Made by a program: the position numbers and the translations under genes
Source of the DNA: Mogibacterium sp.
GTDB taxonomy: Bacteria; Bacillota; Clostridia; Peptostreptococcales; Anaerovoracaceae
Assembly: GCA_016775335.1 (NCBI GenBank)
Contig: JAEUGJ010000003.1
Coordinates: forward strand, 60,136 to 124,135
Direction of reading: 5' to 3'
DNA: 64,000 nucleotides
In this document: piece by piece, positions 8,876-19,972 of the stretch
Layout of the letters: the number at the start of each line of letters is the position of its first letter
How positions within the stretch are numbered: the stretch's first letter is position 1
The notes under the pieces: model-generated
Database searches by the model: none
What the model was told of the DNA's origin: nothing
Seen by the model: only the letters and a program-made list of their open reading frames with translations

Positions 8876-8910
8876 GAAGAGGCTGTTTCCTTTCGGGGAG
8901 CAGCCTCTTC
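8876..8910. terminator. Hairpin between convergent genes
   Basis: GAAGAGGCTG (8876-8885) and CAGCCTCTTC (8901-8910) form a perfect 10-bp stem between the secreted-protein gene and the patatin gene. It may serve both strands, though T-runs are weak. Confidence 0.6.
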
Positions 8911-8929
8911 ATATGCACATATTTCATTT

Positions 8930-9838
8930 CTATTGTTCCAAATACTTTCGAATCTTCGGCATCATTGCCTGTGCACGCTTCCGTCCCTCCTTGTAGGTAC
9001 GGTCCATGCGCGTCACATCGTGCTCCGTCCGGCTGATGTCCAGCTCCTTTTCCGGATAGATGACACACAGCTCCCCTTTGCATCCCAGCTGATGGACCAT
9101 TTTCTTGGACCGATTGTACACCACGTGACGGTTCCGAAGGCTGGCCGCAACATGGGGATATTTGTGGAGGAACAATCCGTAGAGGTGATCGTGCCCGGTG
9201 GGTGACTTGACGTAATCTTTCGGCCGAGTCAGCACCGTGACAATCCGGTCGTATCCCTGGTTCCGCGCATACTGCACCGGAATGGAATCGCTGATGCCGC
9301 CATCCAGCAAACTGTACCCATCGATGTGTACCGCACGGGACACCACCGGCATGGATGCACTGGCTCTCACCCACTCCAGTGCGGAATCGTTCAGCTCCGG
9401 CAGTTCTTTATATACCGGCTTCCCGGTTCGGGTATCGGTGCACACCACGACGAACCGGCAGGGATCGCTGTCGTAGGTCTCCTTATCCATCACATCCAGT
9501 TCCTTCGGCAAGGTATGGTAGCAGAACTCCGCCCCATACAGATCTCCGGTCTTCATCAGGGATCGCAAGCTGCAGTACCGCCAATCCTTTGCAAATCGCC
9601 GATTGTACCGGATAACCCGTCCCGGCTGATGAGACTTGTAGTTGCAGCCGAATGCCGCACCGGCGGAGACACCGATGACCGCATCGAAATGAATGTTGTT
9701 TTCCATCAGCACGTCGATAACTCCCGCGCTGAAAATACCTCGCATGGCACCGCCCTCCAGAACCAGCGCGGTACGATGCTTGCCGTTATCTTCTTTTTTC
9801 AAAGCCGTTTCTTTTGTATACATATTCACCATTTTCAC
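8930..9838 (-). CDS. Patatin-like phospholipase family protein
   Basis: A 302-residue cytoplasmic serine lipase-like protein. The glycine-rich oxyanion motif LEGGAMRG (about residue 28), nucleophile GVSAG (about 56) and catalytic dyad aspartate in LLDGGISDS (about 177) are all present. This is the Ser-Asp dyad family that cleaves acyl esters, close to YjjU/RssA-type bacterial patatins. The natural substrate is unknown. An in-frame alternative start (MYTKETA) lies five residues in. It is divergent from the P5C dehydrogenase gene, with no evident functional link. Confidence 0.88.
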   Translation of the reverse strand: MKMVNMYTKETALKKEDNGKHRTALVLEGGAMRGIFSAGVIDVLMENNIHFDAVIGVSAGAAFGCNYKSHQPGRVIRYNRRFAKDWRYCSLRSLMKTGDLYGAEFCYHTLPKELDVMDKETYDSDPCRFVVVCTDTRTGKPVYKELPELNDSALEWVRASASMPVVSRAVHIDGYSLLDGGISDSIPVQYARNQGYDRIVTVLTRPKDYVKSPTGHDHLYGLFLHKYPHVAASLRNRHVVYNRSKKMVHQLGCKGELCVIYPEKELDISRTEHDVTRMDRTYKEGRKRAQAMMPKIRKYLEQ

Positions 9839-9930
9839 CTTATTTTTTCACTCTCAAACAATTTAGTTGCTATTATAACACAGTTTTTATGAATTGAAAC
9901 TAAATAAATAAGTTTTTTGTGTGAAAATTA

Positions 9931-9959
9931 TTGACATACAAGGTATACCCGTATACAAT
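9931..9959 (+). promoter_or_regulatory. Promoter of P5C dehydrogenase gene with GTATAC dyad
   Basis: TTGACA (9931-9936) and TACAAT (9954-9959), 17-bp spacer. Two copies of GTATAC (9943-9948 and 9951-9956) lie in the spacer and -10, forming a dyad with a 2-bp centre. A repressor site is likely; the ~85-nt leader has no clear terminator. Confidence 0.6.
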
Positions 9960-10050
9960 AGCAACAGTTCTAAACCACGGTCTAGAATTCTTACTTTTTT
10001 GAAACTATTGAAATGCCGGTTGCGGCTGCATTGGACGGGAGGTTACACCT

Positions 10051-11598
<1,548 letters not shown>

Positions 11599-11612
11599 GA
11601 TATGTAATTGAT

Positions 11613-11650
11613 AAAAGGGCTTGCGAGGATGTTCCCCGCAAGCCCTTTTT
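11613..11650. terminator. Bidirectional terminator after rocA
   Basis: AAAAGGGCTTGCG pairs with CGCAAGCCCTTTT; T-runs flank both sides. It serves rocA on the plus strand and the leftward LRR gene on the minus strand. Confidence 0.8.
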
Positions 11651-11677
11651 CGGTTCTTCTCTTTAATACCGAAACCT

Positions 11678-14227
11678 TTATTTGGTTTTCACCTTTTTCG
11701 CCGAAGACCAAGCGGAAACCACGTTCGCCTTCTTGCCGCTTATTTTTACCGTCTTATAGGTTCGAATGCGGACGTAGTAGGTTTTCTTTTTCTTCAATCC
11801 GGTAACCTTCTTGGCAGTCGTTTTCGTCTTCCCGATCGTTACCGTCTTTGCCCCGCTCTTGAAGTTCTTTTTTTGCGAGTATTGGACCTGATATCCGGTA
11901 GTCTGGGTCTTCTGCCGGGACCACTTTGCGGTAAAGCTCTTCTTGCCGGCGGATACCTTCTTCAGCTTCGTTCCCTTTGGAAGAATTCGGAACGTCTTGC
12001 AGTAGGTACCGCTGTACTTTCCTTTAAAGGTAATTGTCGCCTTGTACTGACCCACGTTCTTTCGTCCGGAATCATACTTCACCGTGTATTCGGATTTCGG
12101 AATCATATTTCCGGCAGAGTCCTTCGCCTTTACGAAAGGAGTGCGCACCTTGCCGTTGTATGTATAGGATGCCTCACTGAGAGAAACGGAAGCGACCTTT
12201 CCCGCATCCGACTTTTCATCCTTCGTCCATACCGATACGGTTCGTTCGAAATCCACGTCCGCCGGTTTCCCGTCAATCGTCTTGAAATACCACCGGTTTC
12301 CGTCCTTCGCGGTGGTCACCGTAATCGGTTCCATATCCATCGGTTCCTGAACGCACGCGCGAATCTCCCACACCGTTCCTTCCGTCCAACCCGGAGATAC
12401 CGGAATGTATGCAATTCCCGTCTTTTCGTCGGAATACTCATTCCACGCATTGGCATGATTCTTCGTATTCCGCACCTGGAATTTGTACGCCCGACCGATA
12501 TGCTTTCCATCCTTATTCCGAATAGTCAACTTAATGGTCGTCAAGTGCTTCACCTTCTGAAGGCCATCGAAAGCTTCCTGAAGCTTTTTCCCGATATCAT
12601 TCATCTGCGCCACGGTTCCGGACTGATTCTTAACCATACTTCGAGCCTTTTCCAGAATCGCCTCATAGTTTTCCCAGCTTTCCGAGGTGTAACGGAATCC
12701 CTCTTTTTCGCCTGCCGCCTTCTGAACCTTTTCCACGAGGGCAGACAAATTCTCCAGTGCTTCCTCTTCGCCATCCTCTTGTAAAACAAATTTCAGCGTC
12801 TCCAAGCCGGTGGCTTTTTTGCCGTTTACGGTTCCGGTCACCCGGGTCGGTCCGCCTTCCCCGCCGTACGTCACGGTGTAGGTAATCTCTCCCGGATCTG
12901 TTTTTGTGCCATCCGCCGGATGAATGATGATTTTGTCGTAGACGGCATCCCAATTCTTATGCTTTAATATCAGCATGCCGTTTTCGTCGGTGGTGAGATT
13001 TTCCGTCTCGTCCACGTATTCGGTCTTCTTTTCCTTCACGAAGGGAATTCCTTCCAGCGGGACGCCCTTGCGGTTGACCACTTTAATCTCAATTCGGTCG
13101 AAAATCGGTGTTTTCGGGGCGTTATTCTCGTACTCCGGATAGGAATCCGGTTCTTCGCCCTTCTCCACCTTTGCCTTGTTGTCCCGAATCGCTTGCACCT
13201 TTCCGCTGTCGATATAGGTTTTCTGCTCATCCGTTAGCTTTTCATAGGATTCCAGTGCCTTCTCCACCGCATTGAAATCGGCGGCAGTCATATTGCTGAC
13301 GCTGAACTCTTCCATATTTCGGTTAACGGCAATCGCTGCAAAGAGATCCGTCTTGCTGCATCCGGCCGGGAGATAGGTCTGTTCTTCATCCAGGGATGTG
13401 AGATTTGCCAGCGGACGAATGTCCTTGATGGCATTATCTCCCACCAGGCTGAGTCGCTGAAGGGTCTTGACCGATGCAACGGAACTTACATCCGTAATTC
13501 CCGGATTATCGGAAAGATCCAAAGAAATCAAATTCTTGAGACCGCTCATATCCTCCGGAAGGGTTTCAATGGCATTTCGAGACAAATCCAAAGACCGCAG
13601 TCTTGGCAAATCCATTGCCGCCTGTACATCCGTCAGCTTATTGCCGCACAGGCTCAATTGGGATAACTTCTTCATCCCCTGAACCGCTGAAATATCCTGG
13701 ATTTGGTTTTCGTTCAGCCACAGGCTGGTGAGATTCGTCAAATTCTTTAGAGCCGAAATATCGTCAATGCCATCTCCCTTAAGGAAGAGCTGATCTAGCT
13801 GTGTCAGACCGGAAATCGGCGACAAATCCCTAATCTTCTGCCCCGGTTTATTGGCCGTATACCCGATGTCAATCTGCCTGGCGGATGTGGCGTATTGCAA
13901 CCCTTCCAGGCTTTCCACGTACCACGGCATCTTCCAGTCGGTAAAGTTCTCCGGATGCGAACTCTGTTCATAGGAAATGTATTTCACATAGGAAGAGGCC
14001 ACGTCCTCCTTCGTCAGTTTCCGTTTCTCCCCGGTGATGTTCATCGCCGCACGAACGGCCCAATGAAGCGCCGGATCCTGAATAACATCATCCTTCTCCG
14101 GATAGAATACGTCCTTCTCCTCCAGTCCGCCGCAGTTTGCGCCGGCAGCGTATATGCTCCCGGTACACGCACAGACTACCATCAGGATCGCCGTCAGTAT
14201 CCACGCAATCTGCTTCTTTCTTTTCAT
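11678..14227 (-). CDS. Secreted leucine-rich-repeat surface protein
   Basis: An 849-residue exported protein. The N-terminus has a signal peptide (MKRKKQIAWILTAILMVV, cleavage likely near AAGA). Residues about 120-290 form internalin-like leucine-rich repeats (LTNLTSLWLNENQIQDISAV; LRSLDLSRNAIETL). Beta-rich segments, one FIVAR-like helical module (YTSESWENYEAILEKA, about 510) and a C-terminal ~170-residue region follow. That region begins VASVSLSEASYTYNGK and ends in a basic fibronectin-III-like domain (TTGYQVQYSQKKNF; TYYVRIRTYKTV). It is probably an adhesin or wall-associated scaffold. It lies downstream of a paralogue that shares its C-terminus. No sortase motif is seen. Confidence 0.82.
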   Translation of the reverse strand: MKRKKQIAWILTAILMVVCACTGSIYAAGANCGGLEEKDVFYPEKDDVIQDPALHWAVRAAMNITGEKRKLTKEDVASSYVKYISYEQSSHPENFTDWKMPWYVESLEGLQYATSARQIDIGYTANKPGQKIRDLSPISGLTQLDQLFLKGDGIDDISALKNLTNLTSLWLNENQIQDISAVQGMKKLSQLSLCGNKLTDVQAAMDLPRLRSLDLSRNAIETLPEDMSGLKNLISLDLSDNPGITDVSSVASVKTLQRLSLVGDNAIKDIRPLANLTSLDEEQTYLPAGCSKTDLFAAIAVNRNMEEFSVSNMTAADFNAVEKALESYEKLTDEQKTYIDSGKVQAIRDNKAKVEKGEEPDSYPEYENNAPKTPIFDRIEIKVVNRKGVPLEGIPFVKEKKTEYVDETENLTTDENGMLILKHKNWDAVYDKIIIHPADGTKTDPGEITYTVTYGGEGGPTRVTGTVNGKKATGLETLKFVLQEDGEEEALENLSALVEKVQKAAGEKEGFRYTSESWENYEAILEKARSMVKNQSGTVAQMNDIGKKLQEAFDGLQKVKHLTTIKLTIRNKDGKHIGRAYKFQVRNTKNHANAWNEYSDEKTGIAYIPVSPGWTEGTVWEIRACVQEPMDMEPITVTTAKDGNRWYFKTIDGKPADVDFERTVSVWTKDEKSDAGKVASVSLSEASYTYNGKVRTPFVKAKDSAGNMIPKSEYTVKYDSGRKNVGQYKATITFKGKYSGTYCKTFRILPKGTKLKKVSAGKKSFTAKWSRQKTQTTGYQVQYSQKKNFKSGAKTVTIGKTKTTAKKVTGLKKKKTYYVRIRTYKTVKISGKKANVVSAWSSAKKVKTK

Positions 14228-14236
14228 GATTCCCCC

Positions 14237-14276
14237 TTACACAACAGGGCAGAAGCGTGTAACTTCTGCCCTGTTG
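14237..14276 (-). repeat. Perfect inverted repeat between two surface-protein genes
   Basis: CAACAGGGCAGAAG and CTTCTGCCCTGTTG form a 14-bp perfect stem with a 7-nt loop. On the transcribed (minus) strand no T-run follows, so it is a weak terminator at best. RNA processing or partial polarity between the two genes is possible. Confidence 0.6.
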
Positions 14277-14287
14277 ATTTTGTAAAA

Positions 14288-16369
14288 CTATTTTGTTTTT
14301 ACTTTCTTCACTGCCGACCAGCCGGAGTATATTTTTGTGTTCTTGCCCTTTACTTTTACCGTCTTATAGGTGCGAATTCTTACGTAGTAAGTCTTCTTCT
14401 TGCTCAGCTTTGTAATCTTCTTAGAGACGGTCTTGTTCTTTCCAACGGTAGTTGTCTTTGCACCCTTCTTGAAGTTCTTCTTCAAGCAGTACTGCACCTG
14501 ATAACCCGTCGTCTGGGTCTTCTGCGCTTTCCACTTCACCGTAAAGCTCTTCTTACCCGCCTTCAGGCTCTTAACCTTGGTTCCTTTCGGAATAATCCGG
14601 AAAGAGCGAACAAAACTTCCGCTGTAATCGCCTCGGAATGTAACGGTTACAGTATAGTTACCGACACTCTTGCATCCGGAGCTGTACTTTACCGTGTAAT
14701 CCGACTTCGGAATCACGTTGTTCTTATTGTCCTTTGCGGTTACCGCCGGCTTCTTCACCTTGCCGTTGTAGGTGTAAGTGGTCGTGCTCAGCTTTACCGA
14801 AGCCACTTTCTTTGCTTCCGGTTCCGGCTTTGGTTCCGGCTTCGGTTCCGGCTTTTCTGCTTCCTTCAGTCCGGAAATTGCCTGAGTCAGCTTTTCCACT
14901 GCGGCATCCAGTTCGGACTGCAGCACGTTCTCTCCCTTGGAAACCTTTTCCAATTCTGTCAACGCATCTTCTACAGCCTTCCAGCTTTCCGGCGTATAAT
15001 CGTCCTTTTGAAGCTTTGCAACGTCCGCCTTTGCTTCATCTGCTTTTGCGGTGTCTGCCGCCTTCACAGTCAGCTTTTTCACAGCGGCTTCTAATTCCTG
15101 AATCGCATTGGTTACGTCATCTTTGTTCACGTAATCGTTGTCGTATACCTTCTGTGCCTTATCCAAAACCATGGAATAGTCGGACCAGCTTTCATCGGTG
15201 TAATCTGTTTTTACCAGATTCTTCACCTTGTCCAGCGCCTCGCCCAAAGAGGTCTTGTCTACCGTTTCATGAAGAATAAAGCTGAACTCTTCATCGGAAA
15301 GCGGTTTGTTGTTCACCGTGTAAATCTCCGCCATCGCATTGGTCACAACCTTGTAGCTATCCATGGAAGACCACTTATCGTTGGATTTCAGTTCAACGGT
15401 AAGGGTGTTGTCGTAATCATCCGCTTTGTCCAGTGCGTACTCGATTACACCCTTTTCGTTACTGGTGATTTCGTGGGTGCCTACCCCCGGAACCTTTACG
15501 GTGAATACCGCTCCGGCTACCGGCTTTCCGTCCTTGTCCACAGCAACGGCACGGAAGTGGGTGGAATCGGAGAGAACTTTTGTCGGGGCCGAAGTGCCGC
15601 CCTTCTTTACGACGAAAACCATCTCATCCGCATCTGCCGGGGCTTTTCCGTTCACCTTTGTAATTGAGGCATCGCTTCCGGTCATAAAGATGTGCTTATC
15701 TTCTGAAGTCCAGGCGGCATCCTTCACGTCGGCGTTGAAAGTCAAGTCATAATCTGCATTCTGATTCATTTCATGAGAAACTACACCGTCTTTTCCTGAT
15801 GTAACAGTGTATTCACAACCATAATTCATATTATCCTTAAGCAGGACCGATACACCTTCCACCGGGTTGCCCTTTTCGTCCACCACCTTGGCGCGGAAGG
15901 TTTTCGCATCGCACTTCACTTTGTCGGAAGGTTCCGGCTGCTCGCCGCCACCGGCAGAAGCAGCTGCCACCTTTACTGTTTGGGATTTTTTATTCATATA
16001 ATTGCTGTTCTCCGACAATGTAATCTGCCAGGTAACCTCTCGGGCTTCCGTATTTGCCGGAATATCCACCTGGAAGGTATGGGCTACTTTTGAAACGTGC
16101 ACCGTCTCATCCGCCTTTACCACAGTATATGACTTATCCTCGTTCTGGCGGCGCAGGCGATAGTGCAGTTCTCCATCCGCATCGTTTTCCATGAAGTTCA
16201 CGTCTACCGTTACCTTTCCGCCGGAAGCACTTAATTCCGAAGGCGAAACGTTGAACCCCAAGAAATCCATACTTACCGCCGCACCGACAACGCTTGCCTG
16301 TGCGCCGAAAAGTCCCAGCGCCATCATCATTGTCAGCAGCCAGGTTAACATTTTTCTTCTTTTCTGCAT
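14288..16369 (-). CDS. Secreted FIVAR-domain surface protein
   Basis: A 693-residue exported protein with a signal peptide (MQKRRKMLTWLLTMMMALGL, cleavage likely near VGAAV). Beta-sandwich-like repeats occupy about residues 30-370; two resemble each other (FRAKVVDEKGNPVEGV; FRAVAVDKDGKPVAGA), as in Cna-B-like modules. Two helical FIVAR-like modules (YTDESWSDYSMVLDKA; YTPESWKAVEDALTEL) follow, then a PEPKPEPKPE linker and the same basic C-terminal fibronectin-like region as the downstream gene. Likely a cell-surface or matrix-binding protein cotranscribed with the LRR protein. Confidence 0.82.
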   Translation of the reverse strand: MQKRRKMLTWLLTMMMALGLFGAQASVVGAAVSMDFLGFNVSPSELSASGGKVTVDVNFMENDADGELHYRLRRQNEDKSYTVVKADETVHVSKVAHTFQVDIPANTEAREVTWQITLSENSNYMNKKSQTVKVAAASAGGGEQPEPSDKVKCDAKTFRAKVVDEKGNPVEGVSVLLKDNMNYGCEYTVTSGKDGVVSHEMNQNADYDLTFNADVKDAAWTSEDKHIFMTGSDASITKVNGKAPADADEMVFVVKKGGTSAPTKVLSDSTHFRAVAVDKDGKPVAGAVFTVKVPGVGTHEITSNEKGVIEYALDKADDYDNTLTVELKSNDKWSSMDSYKVVTNAMAEIYTVNNKPLSDEEFSFILHETVDKTSLGEALDKVKNLVKTDYTDESWSDYSMVLDKAQKVYDNDYVNKDDVTNAIQELEAAVKKLTVKAADTAKADEAKADVAKLQKDDYTPESWKAVEDALTELEKVSKGENVLQSELDAAVEKLTQAISGLKEAEKPEPKPEPKPEPEAKKVASVKLSTTTYTYNGKVKKPAVTAKDNKNNVIPKSDYTVKYSSGCKSVGNYTVTVTFRGDYSGSFVRSFRIIPKGTKVKSLKAGKKSFTVKWKAQKTQTTGYQVQYCLKKNFKKGAKTTTVGKNKTVSKKITKLSKKKTYYVRIRTYKTVKVKGKNTKIYSGWSAVKKVKTK

Positions 16370-16515
16370 TGTTTTTCCTTTCTCAATATAACCCTTTTGA
16401 CAAAAATATTTTTACTAGACCATTTTACTTTGCATCTTCCCGCCCAACCAATTCAAAAAAACTATAATGTTCTTTTTGTAATATAGAGCATTTCTATAAT
16501 CAGTTTCTTTCGGTC

Positions 16516-16545
16516 TTGTTTTTCCGCCTGCGTTTCATATATAAT
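16516..16545 (+). promoter_or_regulatory. Promoter of ABC-F gene
   Basis: TTGTTT (16516-16521) and TATAAT (16540-16545) with an 18-bp spacer, ~35 nt upstream of the ATG. The -35 is a moderate match. Confidence 0.45.
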
Positions 16546-16586
16546 GTAAAAGATTGTGATTTCAAAAATGAAAGGAATATATATTT

Positions 16587-18149
16587 ATGAGTATATTAAA
16601 TGTGGAACACCTGACCCACGGCTTCGGGGACCGTCAGATTTTCGACGACGTGTCCTTCCGACTTCTGGCCGGTGAACACATCGGACTGGTGGGCGCCAAC
16701 GGAGAGGGCAAATCTACTTTTATGAATATCATCACCGGTAAGCTTTCGCCGGATGAAGGAAAGGTGGAATGGTCGAAACGCGTTCGTGCGGGCTATCTGG
16801 ACCAGCACACCGTCCTCACCAAGGGGCAGACCGTACGGGGCGTGCTGAAGACCGCTTTTGACTACCTCTTTGAGATGGAGCAGGAAATGAACGACCTGTA
16901 CATGTCCATGGGGGATCCGGATGTGGATGAAAATACCATGAACGCACGGATGGAGGAAGCGGGCACCCTGCAAGATCTTCTCACCGCTCATGATTTCTAT
17001 ATGATTGACGCGAAGATTGACGAAGTAGCCCGGGCACTGGGGTTGACGGATCTGGGTCTGGACCGGGATGTAACGGAGCTTTCCGGCGGACAACGAACCA
17101 AAGTGCTGTTGGCCAAGCTCCTGCTGGAGAAACCGGAAATTCTCCTGTTGGACGAGCCGACCAACTACCTGGATCGGGAGCACATCGTGTGGCTGCAGCG
17201 GTATCTGCAGAATTACGAAAATGCTTTTATCCTGATTTCCCACGATATTCCGTTCCTGAACAGCGTAATCAACCTGATCTACCACATGGAAAACCACAAG
17301 CTGGACCGGTACGTGGGGGATTACGACGACTTCATGAAGGTGTACGAGATGAGGAAGGCACAGCACGAGGCGGCCTATCAGAAGCAGCAGCAGGAAATCG
17401 CTCAGCTGAAGGATTTCGTGGCGCGGAACAAGGCCCGGATTTCCACACGGAACATGGCCATGTCCCGCCAGAAAAAGCTGGATAACATGGAACTGATTGA
17501 GAAACAGGTGGAACGGGTAAAGCCGGAATTCGATTTCCATCTGGGTCGCACGCCGGGACGGTTCCTGTTCGAAACGAAGGGATTGGTCATCGGATACGAT
17601 TCGCCGCTTTCCACGCCGCTGGATTTCGTCATGGAGCGAAAGGAGAAGGTGCTTCTCACAGGGGCCAACGGAATCGGAAAAACCACGCTGCTGAAGAGCT
17701 TGCTGGGGCTGATTCCGCCGTTGGAGGGTCAGATTGAGAAGGATCCGTACATGCAAATCGGATACTTCGAGCAGGAAATGAGCCAGGATGTGGATACCAC
17801 CTGTATCGAGGAGATTTGGAACGAATTCCCGTCCTGGGATCAGCGGGAAGTGCGGGCGGCGCTGGCTCGCTGCGGCCTCACCTCGAAGCATATTGAGAGC
17901 CGGATTCGGGTGCTTTCCGGCGGCGAACAGGCCAAGGTGCGCCTGTGCAAGCTGATGAATCGGGATTCCAATATTCTGGTGCTGGACGAGCCGACGAACC
18001 ATCTGGACGTGGATGCCAAAGACGAGCTGAAACGGGCGCTGATGGAGTACAACGGCAGCATCCTCATGGTATGCCACGAGCCGGAATTCTACGAGGGTCT
18101 GGCCACTCGGGTGATTGACTGCTCCCGGTGGACTACGAAACTGGTGTAA
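16587..18149 (+). CDS. ABC-F family ATPase
   Basis: A 520-residue soluble protein with two ABC cassettes and no membrane domain. The first Walker A is GANGEGKST (about residue 36), with signature LSGGQRTKV and Walker B LLLDEPTN; the second has GANGIGKTT, LSGGEQAKV and LVLDEPTN. The charged interdomain linker (about 240-300, KQQQEIAQLKDFVARNKAR) is the ABC-F hallmark. Such proteins act at the ribosomal E site, either as translation factors or in antibiotic protection. Length and architecture are closest to the YbiT-like group. No resistance-type leader is visible. Confidence 0.92.
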   Translation: MSILNVEHLTHGFGDRQIFDDVSFRLLAGEHIGLVGANGEGKSTFMNIITGKLSPDEGKVEWSKRVRAGYLDQHTVLTKGQTVRGVLKTAFDYLFEMEQEMNDLYMSMGDPDVDENTMNARMEEAGTLQDLLTAHDFYMIDAKIDEVARALGLTDLGLDRDVTELSGGQRTKVLLAKLLLEKPEILLLDEPTNYLDREHIVWLQRYLQNYENAFILISHDIPFLNSVINLIYHMENHKLDRYVGDYDDFMKVYEMRKAQHEAAYQKQQQEIAQLKDFVARNKARISTRNMAMSRQKKLDNMELIEKQVERVKPEFDFHLGRTPGRFLFETKGLVIGYDSPLSTPLDFVMERKEKVLLTGANGIGKTTLLKSLLGLIPPLEGQIEKDPYMQIGYFEQEMSQDVDTTCIEEIWNEFPSWDQREVRAALARCGLTSKHIESRIRVLSGGEQAKVRLCKLMNRDSNILVLDEPTNHLDVDAKDELKRALMEYNGSILMVCHEPEFYEGLATRVIDCSRWTTKLV

Positions 18150-18152
18150 TAG

Positions 18153-18189
18153 AAAGAGCGTGGACCTTTGGGTAGGTTCACGCTCTTTT
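18153..18189. terminator. Convergent terminator
   Basis: AAAGAGCGTG pairs with CACGCTCTTT around a short loop; T/A runs flank it. It lies between the ABC-F gene and the convergent XRE/zinc-ribbon gene. Confidence 0.75.
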
Positions 18190-18191
18190 CG

Positions 18192-18959
18192 TTATCTTCT
18201 CTTGTAAAGAACCAGCTCCGGGTTCTCTCCCTCCGGTCCGAATGTGGACACCATGATGAAATCCATGCCGGCAAGCACTCCGAAGCATCGGTCTCCGCCA
18301 AACTCCGAATCCAGCTGATTCCCCAAATAGGTCGTCCGGTCATCCAGGAGTTTCACGCTTCGGCCGTTCGGCAGCGGATATTCCAGGTTCACGTATTTGC
18401 CCACGAGCGCATTCAGCTTCTCGACCTTCGGAAGTCCTTCGATGTGAAGGTCGTTGATTTCTTTTATGAGCTGTTTCTTAAATTCCTCAAACTGCCCGCC
18501 ATCGCTGAGCGATTCGTATTTCTTCCAATAATCCAGCGTCGGAAGCAGCTCCTGCATGTACGCCCGCGCCTGTTCCTCCGTAAAATCTTCTTTTACCATA
18601 TGAGTCACGCAAACGTCAATCAGTTCATCCATACTGCTGTACGTGTAGGTGCCATCGGCGTAGCACCATTTGCAGTAATCTTCATTCTTGGTTCCATCGC
18701 TGTTCCGGCTGATAATCTCATCATCTTCCAAAGGCATCCCGCAGCATTGACAGATCAGCGGCCGGGGCTCGCCCAGCAGCGTATTGATTGAAACATCCAG
18801 CACTTTGGACAGCAATTTCAGCGTTTCCGTATTGGGAACGGTTCTGCCGGTCTCCCAGCGAGATACCGCCTGGCGGGTCGCCATCACCTTCTCCGCAAGT
18901 TCATCCTGGGACAGCCCTCGCCGAGTACGAAGTTCCAAAATAATATCTTTCGTTTCCAT
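18192..18959 (-). CDS. XRE-family regulator with zinc-ribbon domain
   Basis: A 255-residue protein. Residues 1-65 are a Cro/C1-type HTH (LRTRRGLSQDELAEKVMATRQAVSRWETGR), 'MATRQAVSRWE' being the recognition helix. Residues about 75-110 form a putative zinc ribbon, with two cysteine pairs in ICQCCGMP and YCKWCY. The C-terminal ~140 residues (DELIDVCVTHMVKEDFTEEQ onward) are helical then beta-rich and unassigned. This HTH plus zinc-ribbon arrangement is common in Firmicutes, with unknown ligands. It sits 44 bp downstream of the DMT transporter, in the same orientation but with opposite neighbours. Confidence 0.8.
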   Translation of the reverse strand: METKDIILELRTRRGLSQDELAEKVMATRQAVSRWETGRTVPNTETLKLLSKVLDVSINTLLGEPRPLICQCCGMPLEDDEIISRNSDGTKNEDYCKWCYADGTYTYSSMDELIDVCVTHMVKEDFTEEQARAYMQELLPTLDYWKKYESLSDGGQFEEFKKQLIKEINDLHIEGLPKVEKLNALVGKYVNLEYPLPNGRSVKLLDDRTTYLGNQLDSEFGGDRCFGVLAGMDFIMVSTFGPEGENPELVLYKRR

Positions 18960-19003
18960 TCATTCCACCTCCGTTACGGATATGATAGCAGACCGATGGA
19001 GTT

Positions 19004-19972
19004 TTAGAAAAGCAACTTGCTGTTTCCCTCGCTTTTCACCGGCAACGGAACCTGAGCCAAAATTACCGCTACGAACACCAAGATGCATCCCAGAATTTCT
19101 TTCGGAAGGAGCACTTCATTCAGGAAGAGGCATCCGGACACTGCAGCGAATACCGATTCCAAGCTCATAATCAGGGTGGCGGTAGTCGGGTCTGTGTCCT
19201 TCTGGGCTACAATCTGAAGGGTAAATCCCACGCCGCTGGACAGGATTCCCGCATAGGCGATGGTCATCCATGCCGAAAGGAGTCCGCTCACGGACGGGTT
19301 CTCCAGCAAAAGCATCACCGGTGTCATCACAATCGCTGCCACCGCAAACTGGATGCACGCCATTTTAACGCCATCCACCCCTTTCGAGGTAAAATAATCG
19401 ATTGTCATAATGTGTATCGAAAAGCCCACGGAACAGAAAAGCACCAAAATGTCTCCTTTAGATATACTAAAGCCTTCTTTCACGCATAACAAATAGAAGC
19501 CTGCCATGGCCAACACCACGCAGAACCAGATGATTCGCGGAATTTTCTTTCCGATGAAAACACCCATCAACGGCACCAGGATAATGTACAGCGCCGTAAT
19601 GAATCCGGCTTTTCCCGCTGTTGTCATGGTGATTCCAATTTGCTGCAGGGAACTGGCTACCGCCATTACCAGGCCGCAGTAAATTCCGCCTACCAAAGTG
19701 GTCCGGTCCGGAAGCAGGATGGATTTCCAATTTGCTCCCCGGGACGCGGCCTCATCGATTCCCGTTCCGGAACCTGCATTGTCCGTCACCCCTTTCTTCT
19801 TCCCGATTACGTAAATTACCGGAATCAAAAATAGAAAGGCCAGGACATTTCGGGCCATGTTATAGGTGTAAGGACCCACGTAATCCATTCCGGAGCTCTG
19901 AGCCACGAAGGCACTTCCCCAGATGAATGACGTTAACAATAACAGTAGATTTCCTTTCGTTCTCTTACTCAC
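19004..19972 (-). CDS. EamA/DMT-family transporter
   Basis: A 322-residue membrane protein with about ten helices in two EamA repeats: KGNLLLLLTSFIWGSAFVAQ at the start and ATLIMSLESVFAAVSGCLFL near residue 270, the conserved SLESV motif of drug/metabolite exporters. The loop at about 60-80 (KKKGVTDNAGSGTGIDE) is cytoplasmic and glycine-rich. The substrate is unknown. It is followed by the XRE/zinc-ribbon gene in the same direction, which could regulate it, but that is inference. Confidence 0.88.
   Translation of the reverse strand: MSKRTKGNLLLLLTSFIWGSAFVAQSSGMDYVGPYTYNMARNVLAFLFLIPVIYVIGKKKGVTDNAGSGTGIDEAASRGANWKSILLPDRTTLVGGIYCGLVMAVASSLQQIGITMTTAGKAGFITALYIILVPLMGVFIGKKIPRIIWFCVVLAMAGFYLLCVKEGFSISKGDILVLFCSVGFSIHIMTIDYFTSKGVDGVKMACIQFAVAAIVMTPVMLLLENPSVSGLLSAWMTIAYAGILSSGVGFTLQIVAQKDTDPTTATLIMSLESVFAAVSGCLFLNEVLLPKEILGCILVFVAVILAQVPLPVKSEGNSKLLF

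Noticed and set aside
7896..9374. Long minus-strand reading frame (about 490 codons) across the secreted protein and patatin genes
   Set aside because: It is antisense to two well-supported genes with signal-peptide and catalytic motifs, and has no ribosome site or family resemblance.
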